Below, one piece after another: positions 36,901-44,125 of a stretch of DNA of 64,000 bases. Origin of the DNA: Holtiella tumoricola (GTDB taxonomy: Bacteria; Bacillota; Clostridia; Lachnospirales; Cellulosilyticaceae); contig NZ_JAQIFT010000046.1 in NCBI RefSeq assembly GCF_027857615.1, positions 113,628-177,627 on the forward strand. Reading direction: 5' to 3'. The notes below the pieces were generated by a model. It did not search any database. It was given only the letters and a program-made list of their open reading frames with translations, and was not told where the DNA came from. The translations under genes and the position numbers were made by a program. Numbering within the stretch: position 1 is the stretch's first letter; every line of letters starts with the position of its first letter.

Positions 36901-37127
36901 TAAGGCCCATTACAGGTACATTTATGTGTGACACGTCCTGCATCATTGAGCTTCACTAAAACATCTATAAGTCTTCCTCTATCTTCTACACACCCTTGGA
37001 CTTCATAACCCTCAGGTGACTTAAAAACTTGAATATTCTTTACAAACCCCAAACCGTACAAATGCTTAGCATCATTAAAGATTGTCGCACTTGAACACAT
37101 CTCTTTAATCTCTTCTAATGTAATCAT
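33912..37127 (-). CDS. SWIM-SNF2 family DEAD-like helicase
   Basis: A large (1071-residue) nucleic-acid translocase. The start MITLEEIKEMCSSATI follows AAGGAG. Near the N-terminus is a SWIM zinc finger, CxCx9CxH (C70, C72, C82, H84). A long middle region of unknown fold follows. The last 480 or so residues form the Snf2 motor: DDMGLGKT (Walker A), DEAH, the motif TGTPIEN, and the helicase C part with QATDRAYRIGQ. Family members in Firmicutes are linked to transcription or repair; the target is unknown. It has its own promoter. Confidence 0.93.
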   Translation of the reverse strand: MITLEEIKEMCSSATIFNDAKHLYGLGFVKNIQVFKSPEGYEVQGCVEDRGRLIDVLVKLNDAGRVTHKCTCNGPYGNWYICEHVAALLIEFCVRMKEGSVEVQPIEQIYGAQMLDFYENEVTKQVQVLKKGYISVQPKLNHLWGDRYGLSLQIGEDRMYIVKDVIAFASAIVNEEQLDYGKNLSFIHHIEAFKEEDRPFVEWFVDEVIAKQMLTDQILMNGKGSRMDKKLLTLTTQGFDKLFELLEGKSIAYEGGVGNSLTLIRENPVLFFKAEQQDSQFILTLKKEPWELIKYPKSSYIMMEDRLYKCSKTYADAIMPILIFMHDMHTNVLAFDERGWQRFVLTILPKIKRQVALEIDQRLLEEYDPPKLEIKLFLDKDSNNNIVGKVTFKYGHTSFNPYDSGDNVQIEVAREVGKEHAFNNLLAQYPFKNRNGQIHLDEEEAIYDFLNKGVETLLELAEIHISEDLKQMKFKKPTIGAIGIKIESDLLKVNFQEINMTAEEIEAVIFAYKQKKKYYRLKNGAFINTEAHDVEQLAAILEGLDLDYDTILQGEVELPKFRALYLDQILKKSDEIQVERDKYFKQIIRDIKNVEDTDYEVPATLKRILRSYQKVGYRWLKTMAAYGFGGILADDMGLGKTLQVIALFLSEKAEKAHPSLVVAPTSLVLNWEREIMKFAPELSVLVLAGDFESRRERIESIANYDVVITSYDTLKRDIDYYEDLNFRFCIADEAHYIKNPNTQNAQALKMVKSEVRFALTGTPIENTLAELWSVFDFIMPSYLYNYLRFKGSFETPIVKFEDERAINRLRSMVAPFIIRRLKKEVLKELPDKTETIIINRMEEEQATLYKAHLAMMQKEFNKEVKEKGLGKSHIKILAMLTRLRQLCCHPGLFLEDYEGGSSKLDQCLELIEDSIEAGHKILLFSQFTTMLEKIGEELEKRDIHYYKLTGETRADRRLAMVEAFNEDTTPIFLISLKAGGTGLNLTGADIVIHYDPWWNVSSENQATDRAYRIGQEKNVQVFKLITQNTIEEKIKELQERKIGLADNVLTEGHTLIGQMTENEIRDLFTLD

Positions 37128-37165
37128 CGCCTGCTCCTTACACATTCTCTTTTGTTCAATACCTA

Positions 37166-37200
37166 TCCTTACAGTATAACCCATTTAAAAAGAATGTAAA
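37166..37200 (-). promoter_or_regulatory. sigma-A promoter of the SNF2 gene
   Basis: On the minus strand TTTACA (37200-37195), 16 bases ending TGGGT, TATACT (37178-37173), about 40 bases before the start. Between it and the structured RNA (37200-37424) I see only AT-rich DNA and no terminator with a good T run. Confidence 0.65.
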
Positions 37201-37423
37201 AGTTATTGGCTTGTTTCTATGTATTACCTCATGGTATTAGCTTATGATTTAATCTCTCTTTTTGTTGTGTTTTTGTACAGTATACTCTAGTCTCATCTAA
37301 GCACTTTTAACAAATTCAATCTTTTTGCTTTACATTTGGGAGACTTTTTTTATTTTTCGTGTATATATAGGTATACAGTTTTTATAGTGAGGTATGTTGC
37401 ATGCTTCATGCTAAAAATTGTAG

Positions 37424-38021
37424 GCCACAGAATAAGAGAAAATTTTATAACGCTTTGCGACGAATTTTCTCTTGCTGCGGCGTATGTATATATATAAGGT
37501 ATAAACACCTTATAGGTATCCTATAGGACAAGTCCTAGGCCCCTTGTTCCTCTGATACCCGTCTAAGAAAAATTAAGCACATAAGGCTCCTCCTCCCTGG
37601 CCTTTATAAGCTTACCTTCCTTAGACACCCAGTCCTATAGGTTGTGGCAACTGTAGGTCACTGGCCACCTTATAACTAAATAGTGTCTTCCACCTCAAAA
37701 TAGCCCATACCTAATGTATACACACTCTGTTACCCAGACAACGTATGAGGTAAATCCGGCGTACATACGGTCAGCCTTGGACACCTGGCATGATACATCC
37801 ATTAGGGATCCCTTTCACTGCAGGCACACCAACGTGGAACGCATGTAGCGCGGTAAGTCCAAGAGTACCACGTCTACGGAGCAGCTCTGTCTATACAACG
37901 GTTACTGCTACATACTCGGAAGATGCTATAAGTTATAATCCTGCCACACCATACAAGAAGCCACCTTAAGTCAATCTTTGCGCAAGCAGGGAGGAGAAGA
38001 CTGTCTTAGGGTGGCTTCTTG
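37424..38021 (-). ncRNA. Candidate large structured RNA, about 600 nt
   Basis: No reading frame fits here and the segment is visibly richer in G and C than neighbouring gaps. On the minus strand it is built of long helices. The 5' hairpin has 12 perfect pairs (38021-38010 with 37965-37954) extended inward by about ten more. A 16-pair helix joins 37626-37611 to 37577-37561, closed outside by a 10-pair helix CCTATAGGAC (37641-37632 with 37529-37520). Others are CTTGGAC/GTCCAAG (37863-37857 with 37782-37776), CGTATG/CATACG (37769-37764 with 37747-37742) and a 3' hairpin (37481-37463 with 37444-37424). Wobbles are G-U on the minus strand in six cases and on the plus strand in one, which fixes the direction. 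It could belong to the OLE, GOLLD or ROOL type of large RNA, or be new; I recognise no signature. Confidence 0.75.
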
Positions 38022-38078
38022 TGGTTTGAAATAATGAGATGAATGGAATACACATTAGATTAAAATAATTCCCAGTAT

Positions 38079-38118
38079 AAAAAAGAGAAATAGCCTAGTT
38101 AGACTATTTCTCTTTTTG
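38079..38118 (-). terminator. Intrinsic terminator after the fliD-fliS operon
   Basis: A perfect 14-pair stem (38080-38093 with 38104-38117, GAGAAATAG / CTATTTCTC cores) with A and T runs on both sides works in both directions. It lies 18 bases after the motility gene and marks the upstream boundary of the structured RNA. Confidence 0.85.
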
Positions 38119-38136
38119 TTTGTTGTTATGTAATCG

Positions 38137-38322
38137 TTAAAGCTTAACGTTAATTGTGCTACCTAAGTTCGGATTGACTGAAAGCTCCATACTCTTAAGC
38201 ATATCTGCCATAGCTTGTCCTGTTTGCTCTCCCATATCCATAGAAAGCTTAGTAACAGCTACACCCACTTGAGTGCCTACGTTCATTTGGCTAAGTGCCA
38301 TTGATAATGCTGCGATATCCAT
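38137..38322 (-). CDS. Putative motility protein, YjfB family
   Basis: A 61-residue protein (MDIAALSMALSQMNVGTQVG, then VAVTKLSMDMGEQTGQAM) of the YjfB motility family, whose members are sigma-D dependent in Bacillus subtilis but have no known biochemical role. It has no signal or membrane span. It follows fliS, so it is probably the last gene of the sigma-D transcript flaG-fliD-fliS. Confidence 0.85.
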   Translation of the reverse strand: MDIAALSMALSQMNVGTQVGVAVTKLSMDMGEQTGQAMADMLKSMELSVNPNLGSTINVKL

Positions 38323-38358
38323 ATTGGATCACATCCTTTAATCTATATCTATTTAATA

Positions 38359-38727
38359 CTACTTTGCCATCTTGATGACTTGTTGCCAAGTATCACGATA
38401 CTCACGAATGAGTTCTCTCGCATCGATAACCTTTTGTGGGTTCTTTTGAATGTTTCCTTCTATTAAAAGTTGTCTAATAAAAGTATACAGTCTATCCATT
38501 TCTTTACCCACTTCATACTTTGTATCTAATGTTGCTTGAAGTTCAGTAATAATATCTTGAACACGTAAATTAGATTGATTTGCTTTTTGTACATCCTTTT
38601 GTTCCATCGCATCAAGGGTTAAGTTACAAAATTTAATTGCACCATTGTATAACATTAATGTTAATTCCCCTGGTGATGCTGTCATAACGGAATTGTTTTG
38701 ATATTGTTGATATGGATTAGTTATCAT
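38359..38727 (-). CDS. fliS: Flagellar export chaperone FliS
   Basis: FliS binds the C-terminus of flagellin in the cytoplasm and prevents early polymerisation. The 122 residues begin with the family motif (NPYQQYQNNSVMTASPGELTLMLYNGAIKF) and continue as a four-helix bundle. It follows fliD by 18 bases. Confidence 0.97.
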   Translation of the reverse strand: MITNPYQQYQNNSVMTASPGELTLMLYNGAIKFCNLTLDAMEQKDVQKANQSNLRVQDIITELQATLDTKYEVGKEMDRLYTFIRQLLIEGNIQKNPQKVIDARELIREYRDTWQQVIKMAK

Positions 38728-38745
38728 TACTGTCCTCCTATTGGT

Positions 38746-40542
38746 CTATCCCATTTGGCTTGTAAGCCAACTACTTTGGCTGTTGAGTTTTTGCATCATT
38801 TTTTCCATAGCCATAAATCTTTTATAATACATATCTTCCATACGGTACATACGTTCTTCCAATTTCTTCACATCATCTTTTGCCACAGTAATCTTTTTAT
38901 CTAAAGCTTTATCATTGTAAAAAGAATAAGCACTTCTTAATGTAGTAGAACGTGACACGTTATTAATAGAGTCATATAATCTATCACCAATACTTTTTGT
39001 ACGATTTTCATATTTAGCTACTAATGCTTTATCATTTTCTAATTCTGATTTTTTTAGCTCTTCCCATGACTTAGTGCTAGATATGACTCCATTTGCTAAG
39101 TCCTTTTCAAAAACACTTTTAGGATCACCAGATCCTGCAATAAGTTGGATTACCCCATCTGTATCCTTTGCTAGTGCTTTTCTAAACTTATCTTCATCAA
39201 AATGGAGCTTTCCTTTTTCTTTCCAATCACCCGTACTAATACCTATTTCTGATAAAGAAGAAAATGTACCACCTTCAACTACTCCCGAAAGTACTTCTCT
39301 CATAGAATCTACAACATATTTTAGGTCAGGATCTTTTCTAAATATCCCATCTTTAATTTTTTTATCCCATGCCTCAATTTCATACTCACTCATTTCCTTC
39401 TTTTGTTCTGATGTAAGTGGTTTATATGATTTGCTGCTTGCTGCATCAAGTTTATTATGAATATCTTCAATTAACTTATTATATTCTGTTACAAACTCTT
39501 TCATAAAATCTACAATAGCATCTGTATCTTGTGTAGCTACAAGTGTAATGGGGTCTTTTGTTATTGTATTTATTATAAAATTAGCTCCATTTACACTAAT
39601 GTTATTAGCTTCTGAATTAATTTCTACTCCATTATATGATAAGATAGCATTTTTACCTATACTTATATTTTCTTTCTGTATGCCATCTCCTATTATGCTA
39701 ATATCTTTCTGTTTTGCTCCTACTATAAATTTCCCATCTCTATAAATCACTTTTGACTTATCTTTATCATCAATTACTCCATCATTTAATGCTGCCTCTA
39801 ACTGAGTGATGATATTTTCATGAGTTTCTCCTGCGCTAATAGAAATAGCTTTTCCTTTAATAGTTAATGTAGTATCTTTTGTTGTATCTATCTTTAATGC
39901 TGTTGTCGATGCATCTAAGATACCTAATTTGTTCCATACATCTTTGTCCCCTCCCAAAGCAATAGAATGACTTTCTCCTGTCTTTTTAGATGAAATAAAA
40001 AATGCTTTTGTATTTGTATCAAAGTTAACATTTATATTGGGATCTACTTGTTGCATTTCTTTAGCCAAAGAAGAAATAGTATGCTCCTCAGTAATTTCAA
40101 TTTCCTTACCATTTATAGTTATTTTTTTACCCACTAAATCTTTATATCCATCTTGTTCAGATAATTTTTTTGTTGTATCAATATCGCTAATTGCTTTACT
40201 AGTAATTCTTGCCCCTTCAGCTAATTGATCAATTCTATCTATGGTATGTGTACCTACTGGTAAGGTAGCATTTTTATCTATAGTAATTATAGATGGATTT
40301 GATAAACTAATATTTTTCTTATTAAATGTACTTTCTAATCTCATCTTACTTATATATTTATCATGAAAATCAAAAATTTGCTTATTCATATCTCTCCAAG
40401 CATTCTTTTGCATTTCCATTAAGGTTTGTTGTTGCCATTTACTATCAACCTTCATTTGATAAGGCGCAATCATACTCTTAACAATGGATTCTGTATCTAA
40501 ACCTGACGCCATACCTGTAAATTTAATACTTGTTGTACGCAT
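38746..40542 (-). CDS. fliD: Flagellar filament cap protein FliD
   Basis: FliD (HAP2) caps the growing filament and folds exported flagellin. The 598 residues have the FliD N-terminal domain (KFTGMASGLDTESIVKSMI, then about 100 residues), a flagellin-IN-like middle and the C-terminal domain with a long coiled coil (about 530-595, KITVAKDDVKKLEERMYRMEDMYYKRF). No signal peptide, as expected for type III export. Confidence 0.97.
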   Translation of the reverse strand: MRTTSIKFTGMASGLDTESIVKSMIAPYQMKVDSKWQQQTLMEMQKNAWRDMNKQIFDFHDKYISKMRLESTFNKKNISLSNPSIITIDKNATLPVGTHTIDRIDQLAEGARITSKAISDIDTTKKLSEQDGYKDLVGKKITINGKEIEITEEHTISSLAKEMQQVDPNINVNFDTNTKAFFISSKKTGESHSIALGGDKDVWNKLGILDASTTALKIDTTKDTTLTIKGKAISISAGETHENIITQLEAALNDGVIDDKDKSKVIYRDGKFIVGAKQKDISIIGDGIQKENISIGKNAILSYNGVEINSEANNISVNGANFIINTITKDPITLVATQDTDAIVDFMKEFVTEYNKLIEDIHNKLDAASSKSYKPLTSEQKKEMSEYEIEAWDKKIKDGIFRKDPDLKYVVDSMREVLSGVVEGGTFSSLSEIGISTGDWKEKGKLHFDEDKFRKALAKDTDGVIQLIAGSGDPKSVFEKDLANGVISSTKSWEELKKSELENDKALVAKYENRTKSIGDRLYDSINNVSRSTTLRSAYSFYNDKALDKKITVAKDDVKKLEERMYRMEDMYYKRFMAMEKMMQKLNSQSSWLTSQMG

Positions 40543-40553
40543 ATACTTTCCTC

Positions 40554-40922
40554 CTACCTTTTTTCATCCACATATAATCCTGCCATCTCACAAAAAGATA
40601 CAATCATATCTACAAGCTTCTCTGATGGTATTTCTCTAATAATTTCTTTACTTTCTGTATTAACCACTTTAACTAACATTTCTTTAGTTTTTTCATGGAA
40701 TGAAACTTCAACTTCTACTCCTTTTCCCGCTAACTTACTATTCACTTCTTCAATAGCATTTAAAATCGTTTTTTCTTGAAAAGTTGGTTGATAAGATGGG
40801 TCTACTTGCATCTGCTGTTTAACTTGTTGGATAGAATGTACCATTTTATTCATTTCATTTATATTATCTGATGAGTTTGTCATTTGAGACGTAGTAGCTA
40901 TATTCAATAATTCAATACCCAT
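40554..40922 (-). CDS. flaG: FlaG family flagellar protein
   Basis: FlaG proteins influence filament length and are usually encoded next to fliD. In 122 residues the N-terminal 60 are poorly conserved and the C-terminal half has the domain pattern (VEVSFHEKTKEMLVKVVN then IIREIPSEKLVDMI). It is the first gene behind a sigma-D promoter. Confidence 0.92.
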   Translation of the reverse strand: MGIELLNIATTSQMTNSSDNINEMNKMVHSIQQVKQQMQVDPSYQPTFQEKTILNAIEEVNSKLAGKGVEVEVSFHEKTKEMLVKVVNTESKEIIREIPSEKLVDMIVSFCEMAGLYVDEKR

Positions 40923-40968
40923 ATATTTACTCTCCCTTAATTATATAAAATAATCTTTTTCTACTAAT

Positions 40969-40995
40969 ACATCGACTAATTTCTATTCCATTTTA
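40969..40995 (-). promoter_or_regulatory. sigma-D promoter for flaG-fliD-fliS
   Basis: On the minus strand TAAA (40995-40992), exactly 15 bases, then GTCGATGT (40976-40969). This matches the sigma-28 consensus TAAA-N15-GCCGATAT at the -35 and six of eight -10 positions. It lies 47 bases before flaG. Confidence 0.7.
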
Positions 40996-41009
40996 TAGTG
41001 AGCTAAAAT

Positions 41010-42233
41010 CTAATTTTTAATTAAGATAGCCATATGAGCTAAATCTATATATCCATTTTCTTTTAGTAATCTTAAAATTCGGTTAAAATAATGTGGATTA
41101 TGCTCATATGTACCACATAATACATGTATAAGGTCTATAACATTTTCTACCTCTAATTCTTTATGAATACTTGCTACCCCTATAAGGTGTAATTTGATGA
41201 TAATATAGTGCAAAATAAGACCTACATAACTTTCAAATACTGATTCCTTATTTACAGGAAGAAGCTCTAAGAAGAAATAATTTACTAAATAATTTTCAAA
41301 AATATACCCATGTTCATTCATAAATGGCCTATAATAGTTTTCATAGCTTTCACGGTAAATATCTGAACTTTTTTCTAGTGACGTATCTACAGTTAAATTT
41401 AAACCAACTATGATTTCTGATATATATCTATTATACTTATCATCATTTATACCCATCTCATAACGTATATCTATCAATTCTTTACCTAATTTTAATTGCA
41501 TTTCTACTATAGACGGAATATCATCTAGAATATTTTTATACAAATTGGCATCCACTTTTTGCTTAAATCTATTTAAACTATACGGAATATCATCTACCTT
41601 CTGTTCTTTAGCTAATTGATCTAACTCTTTGCACAGTAATCCTAGTATCAACAAACGTTCTTCTATTGTATAGCTTCTATTTTGTAGTATACTAATCATT
41701 ACAATCCTCATATCCCAAAAATAATCTTTCCAACTAAGATATTCTGGCCTTGTCTTAAACTCTTGAAGATAAATATCTCTATCTGTAAACTCTCTTTCTT
41801 CTTGATCAAATTCCATTACATCCTGATTTAACAGAACAACTCTAGCCGCTTCTATACATGACAAAGTCAGACCTTGCTCCATTACACCATTTACCCTTGT
41901 ATGTAATCTAGGATACATAGCGCATGTATTAGATAAATACGATTCTCCTAGTTTTAACTGTAATTCACATAACTTGTCCGAATTTAAGAATGGACAATAA
42001 CTATTTTGTAACCTTATTTTAGCTACTTCATGTTTATCTCCTCCTACTCTATTTCTACCTACGTATTTTTCTACTTTTTTTCTCATTTCATAATCAGGTA
42101 TCTTTTTATATTTTTTATACGTTCTCTCATCAATTGTAATCTTCCAACATCCACAACAAGTGTCTTCACATGCTGTACCTGTACATTTAAATTCTTTTAT
42201 ATATTTTGGGATAAGCATAGGTATTTTTTTCAT
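41010..42233 (-). CDS. fliB: Flagellin lysine-N-methylase FliB
   Basis: FliB methylates surface lysines of flagellin. The 407 residues carry the conserved cysteine-rich N-terminus (C17, C22, C26, C27, C29: CTGTACEDTCCGCW) and a second cysteine region (CPFLNSDKLCELQ, SNTCAMYPRLH), thought to bind a metal cluster. The gene is next to flagellin, which is its likely substrate. It has a separate AAAAGGAG ribosome site and may be read through the flagellin terminator or from its own promoter. Confidence 0.9.
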   Translation of the reverse strand: MKKIPMLIPKYIKEFKCTGTACEDTCCGCWKITIDERTYKKYKKIPDYEMRKKVEKYVGRNRVGGDKHEVAKIRLQNSYCPFLNSDKLCELQLKLGESYLSNTCAMYPRLHTRVNGVMEQGLTLSCIEAARVVLLNQDVMEFDQEEREFTDRDIYLQEFKTRPEYLSWKDYFWDMRIVMISILQNRSYTIEERLLILGLLCKELDQLAKEQKVDDIPYSLNRFKQKVDANLYKNILDDIPSIVEMQLKLGKELIDIRYEMGINDDKYNRYISEIIVGLNLTVDTSLEKSSDIYRESYENYYRPFMNEHGYIFENYLVNYFFLELLPVNKESVFESYVGLILHYIIIKLHLIGVASIHKELEVENVIDLIHVLCGTYEHNPHYFNRILRLLKENGYIDLAHMAILIKN

Positions 42234-42254
42234 ATTTTCTCCTTTTAAATAACC

Positions 42255-42290
42255 ACTCTAAACAAGACTTAGTTTAATCTTTTTTAGAGT
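42255..42290 (-). other. Hairpin between flagellin and fliB
   Basis: Eight-pair arms ACTCTAAA / TTTAGAGT (42255-42262 with 42283-42290) with an inner AAGA/TCTT pairing lie in the fliB leader, just after the flagellin terminator. It has no T run. It may protect a processed end or limit fliB translation. Confidence 0.4.
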
Positions 42291-42306
42291 ATTCACTTAT
42301 ATTTTA

Positions 42307-42343
42307 TTTTAAAAAAGAGGACTGAGATTCTCTCAATCCTCTT
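42307..42343 (-). terminator. Intrinsic terminator after flagellin
   Basis: Thirteen-pair stem (42315-42327 with 42331-42343, AAGAGGA / TCCTCTT cores, one wobble), GAA loop, then six T on the minus strand. It lies 17 bases after the flagellin stop and lets fliB be made at a much lower level. Confidence 0.87.
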
Positions 42344-42359
42344 ACAGAGTTAAATTTAA

Positions 42360-43745
42360 TTATCTTAATAATTGAAGCACTTGTTGAGGTGCTTGATTTG
42401 CTTGAGCAAGCATAGCTTGTGAAGCTTGTTGAAGAATGTTATTTTTGCTCATAGCCATCATTTCTTTAGCCATATCTACGTCACGAATACGTGATTCTGC
42501 AGATGTTAAGTTTTCTGATGATGTACCTAAGTTATTAATTGTATGCTCAAGACGATTTTGGAATGCACCAAGTTGAGAACGTTGTGCTGATACTTGTTTC
42601 ATTGCAGCATCAATTACTTTAATTGCAGAGTCTGCACCTTTAGAACTTTCTAAGTTAATTTCTTTAATACTTGTTTCCGCTGTACCTAAAGAGTTGCTGT
42701 CAATAGTACCAATATTAATAGACATATTTTGGCCTTCATTTGCACCAATATGTAAGTTTGCACTATTATCATTTACTACGAATGATAATACATCTCCCGT
42801 TGCACCTAATTTAGTATTATCTAACTTAATAACTGTACCTTCATATTCCATAATATCATTATTAATTTTAATATCTTTAACTACCTCTGAATATGTACGA
42901 CCATCCGTATTCAGTTTTTCTAATTTTACTACAACTTCTGTACTATCAAGATTAAGTACTGAACCTGCATTCAAATTTTTGATATTACTATCTTTAACTG
43001 TAATCTTCGCATCTTTTCCAAACTCTTCTGCTACAAATTTAAGCTTATTAGTAGCTTTTTCTGTTTTTAATGCTATCCCTTCTTTCTTCAGTGCTTCATT
43101 TATTGAGTTAACTAAATTATCAAGAGTATCTCCTGAGGCTGAAATTGATTTCTTTTCACCAGCTATTTCAATTTCAAATGTAACTTTTGAACTTGCATTC
43201 AATGTATCAAGATCACCTGCTGTTTGTACATTTCCTTTAGTTCCCTGTGTTGTAACATTTACCTTATATGTACCTTCTCCAAGTTCTCCCACTTCTCTTA
43301 CATCTTTTGTATTAGCAGCAATACCTAGATCACCATTTAGAAGTTTTTTAGTATTGAACTCTGTTGTATTAGCAATTCTATCAATTTCCTCTGTTAATTG
43401 TTTTACTTCTTTTTGTAATTCCTTTCTATCATCATCTGTGTTTGTATCATTTGCAGATTGAACTGAAAGTTCTCTCATACGTTGAAGGATAGAATGTGTT
43501 TCATTTAAAGCACCTTCAGCTGTTTGAATTAATGAAATACCATCTTGAGCATTTCTTGATGCTTGGTCAAGACCACGAATTTGTCCTCTCATTTTTTCTG
43601 AGATTGCAAGGCCTGCAGCATCGTCCCCAGCACGGTTAATACGAAGACCTGAAGATAATTTTTCCATTGATTTTTGAGCATTTACTTGGTTTGAACCCAT
43701 TTGTCTGTGTGCATTGATTGCTTGCATATTGTGATTGATAATCAT
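42360..43745 (-). CDS. hag: Flagellin
   Basis: The filament subunit, 461 residues. The D0-D1 N-terminal part (MIINHNMQAINAHRQMG to about residue 140, with LSSGLRINRAGDDAAGLAIS) and C-terminal part (last 90 residues, ending QQVLQLLR) are conserved. The middle (about 145-370) is variable, lysine- and threonine-rich, and could hold the lysines methylated by FliB. Its leader contains a sigma-D promoter and two CsrA-type hairpins. Confidence 0.97.
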   Translation of the reverse strand: MIINHNMQAINAHRQMGSNQVNAQKSMEKLSSGLRINRAGDDAAGLAISEKMRGQIRGLDQASRNAQDGISLIQTAEGALNETHSILQRMRELSVQSANDTNTDDDRKELQKEVKQLTEEIDRIANTTEFNTKKLLNGDLGIAANTKDVREVGELGEGTYKVNVTTQGTKGNVQTAGDLDTLNASSKVTFEIEIAGEKKSISASGDTLDNLVNSINEALKKEGIALKTEKATNKLKFVAEEFGKDAKITVKDSNIKNLNAGSVLNLDSTEVVVKLEKLNTDGRTYSEVVKDIKINNDIMEYEGTVIKLDNTKLGATGDVLSFVVNDNSANLHIGANEGQNMSINIGTIDSNSLGTAETSIKEINLESSKGADSAIKVIDAAMKQVSAQRSQLGAFQNRLEHTINNLGTSSENLTSAESRIRDVDMAKEMMAMSKNNILQQASQAMLAQANQAPQQVLQLLR

Positions 43746-43751
43746 AATAAT

Positions 43752-43783
43752 ATTCCCTCCTTGGAATGTTCGGCATCCTTGCC
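43752..43783 (-). promoter_or_regulatory. Two CsrA-type GGA hairpins in the flagellin leader
   Basis: On the minus strand GGC-AAGGAT-GCC (43783-43772) and ATTCC-AAGGAG-GGAAT (43767-43752) each present GGA in a short hairpin loop. The second contains the ribosome site AAGGAGG, ten bases before the ATG. This double arrangement is the known way CsrA represses flagellin translation in Bacillus subtilis; csrA lies 150 bases upstream. Binding is inferred. Confidence 0.75.
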
Positions 43784-43803
43784 TATTTTTTAGATTTGTT
43801 TTG

Positions 43804-43834
43804 TCAAAAGTTAAGTATGGCTATTAACTTTTGT
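43804..43834 (-). other. Hairpin at the 5' end of flagellin mRNA
   Basis: Ten-base arms CAAAAGTTAA / TTAACTTTTG (43834-43825 with 43813-43804) lie just after the predicted sigma-D start. A stem at the very 5' end would stabilise an abundant mRNA. Confidence 0.5.
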
Positions 43835-43843
43835 TCAAAATAT

Positions 43844-43870
43844 ATATCGACTTATTGCGGGACAAGTTTA
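43844..43870 (-). promoter_or_regulatory. sigma-D promoter of flagellin
   Basis: On the minus strand TAAA (43870-43867), 15 bases, GTCGATAT (43851-43844), seven of eight -10 positions match the sigma-28 consensus. It lies about 100 bases before the flagellin start. Confidence 0.85.
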
Positions 43871-43896
43871 TAGGCTATGACAATTTTTTTATAAAT

Positions 43897-44121
43897 TTAT
43901 TTAAAAAGTTGTTGTAAGCTTTTCATAGTATCTACTGAGCTAATAAGTGCCTCTTGATTATTATGTTCTATTTCTATATAAACTTCTTCTCTGTGAATAC
44001 TTACATCCTTTGGAGCAGTAATCCCTAGCTTTACCTTTCCATCTCGTATATCTAAAATACGTATTTCTATATTACCATTAATCATAATAGCTTCATCCTT
44101 CTTACGTGTTAATGCAAGCAT
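43897..44121 (-). CDS. csrA: Carbon storage regulator CsrA
   Basis: An RNA-binding translational repressor of 74 residues. It has the family signature MLALTRKKDEAIMINGNIEIRIL and the GITAPKDVSIHREEVYIEI segment with the arginine that binds RNA. It overlaps no gene but starts four bases after the fliW stop. In this lineage the usual target is the flagellin leader, encoded just downstream. Confidence 0.97.
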   Translation of the reverse strand: MLALTRKKDEAIMINGNIEIRILDIRDGKVKLGITAPKDVSIHREEVYIEIEHNNQEALISSVDTMKSLQQLFK

Positions 44122-44125
44122 CTCT

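Noticed and set aside
37424..38021. RNase P RNA, tmRNA or rRNA fragment
   Set aside because: None of the conserved blocks of RNase P, the tRNA-like ends and tag of tmRNA, or rRNA universal segments is seen on either strand.
37424..38021. Same region as an RNA of the plus strand
   Set aside because: Most wobble positions would become A-C mismatches on the plus strand, including three in the 16-pair helix and one in the loop-loop pairing.
42694..43461. Long plus-strand open frame (255 codons) opposite flagellin
   Set aside because: It lies fully antisense to a certain flagellin gene, has no ribosome site and its composition follows from the codon pattern of the minus strand.
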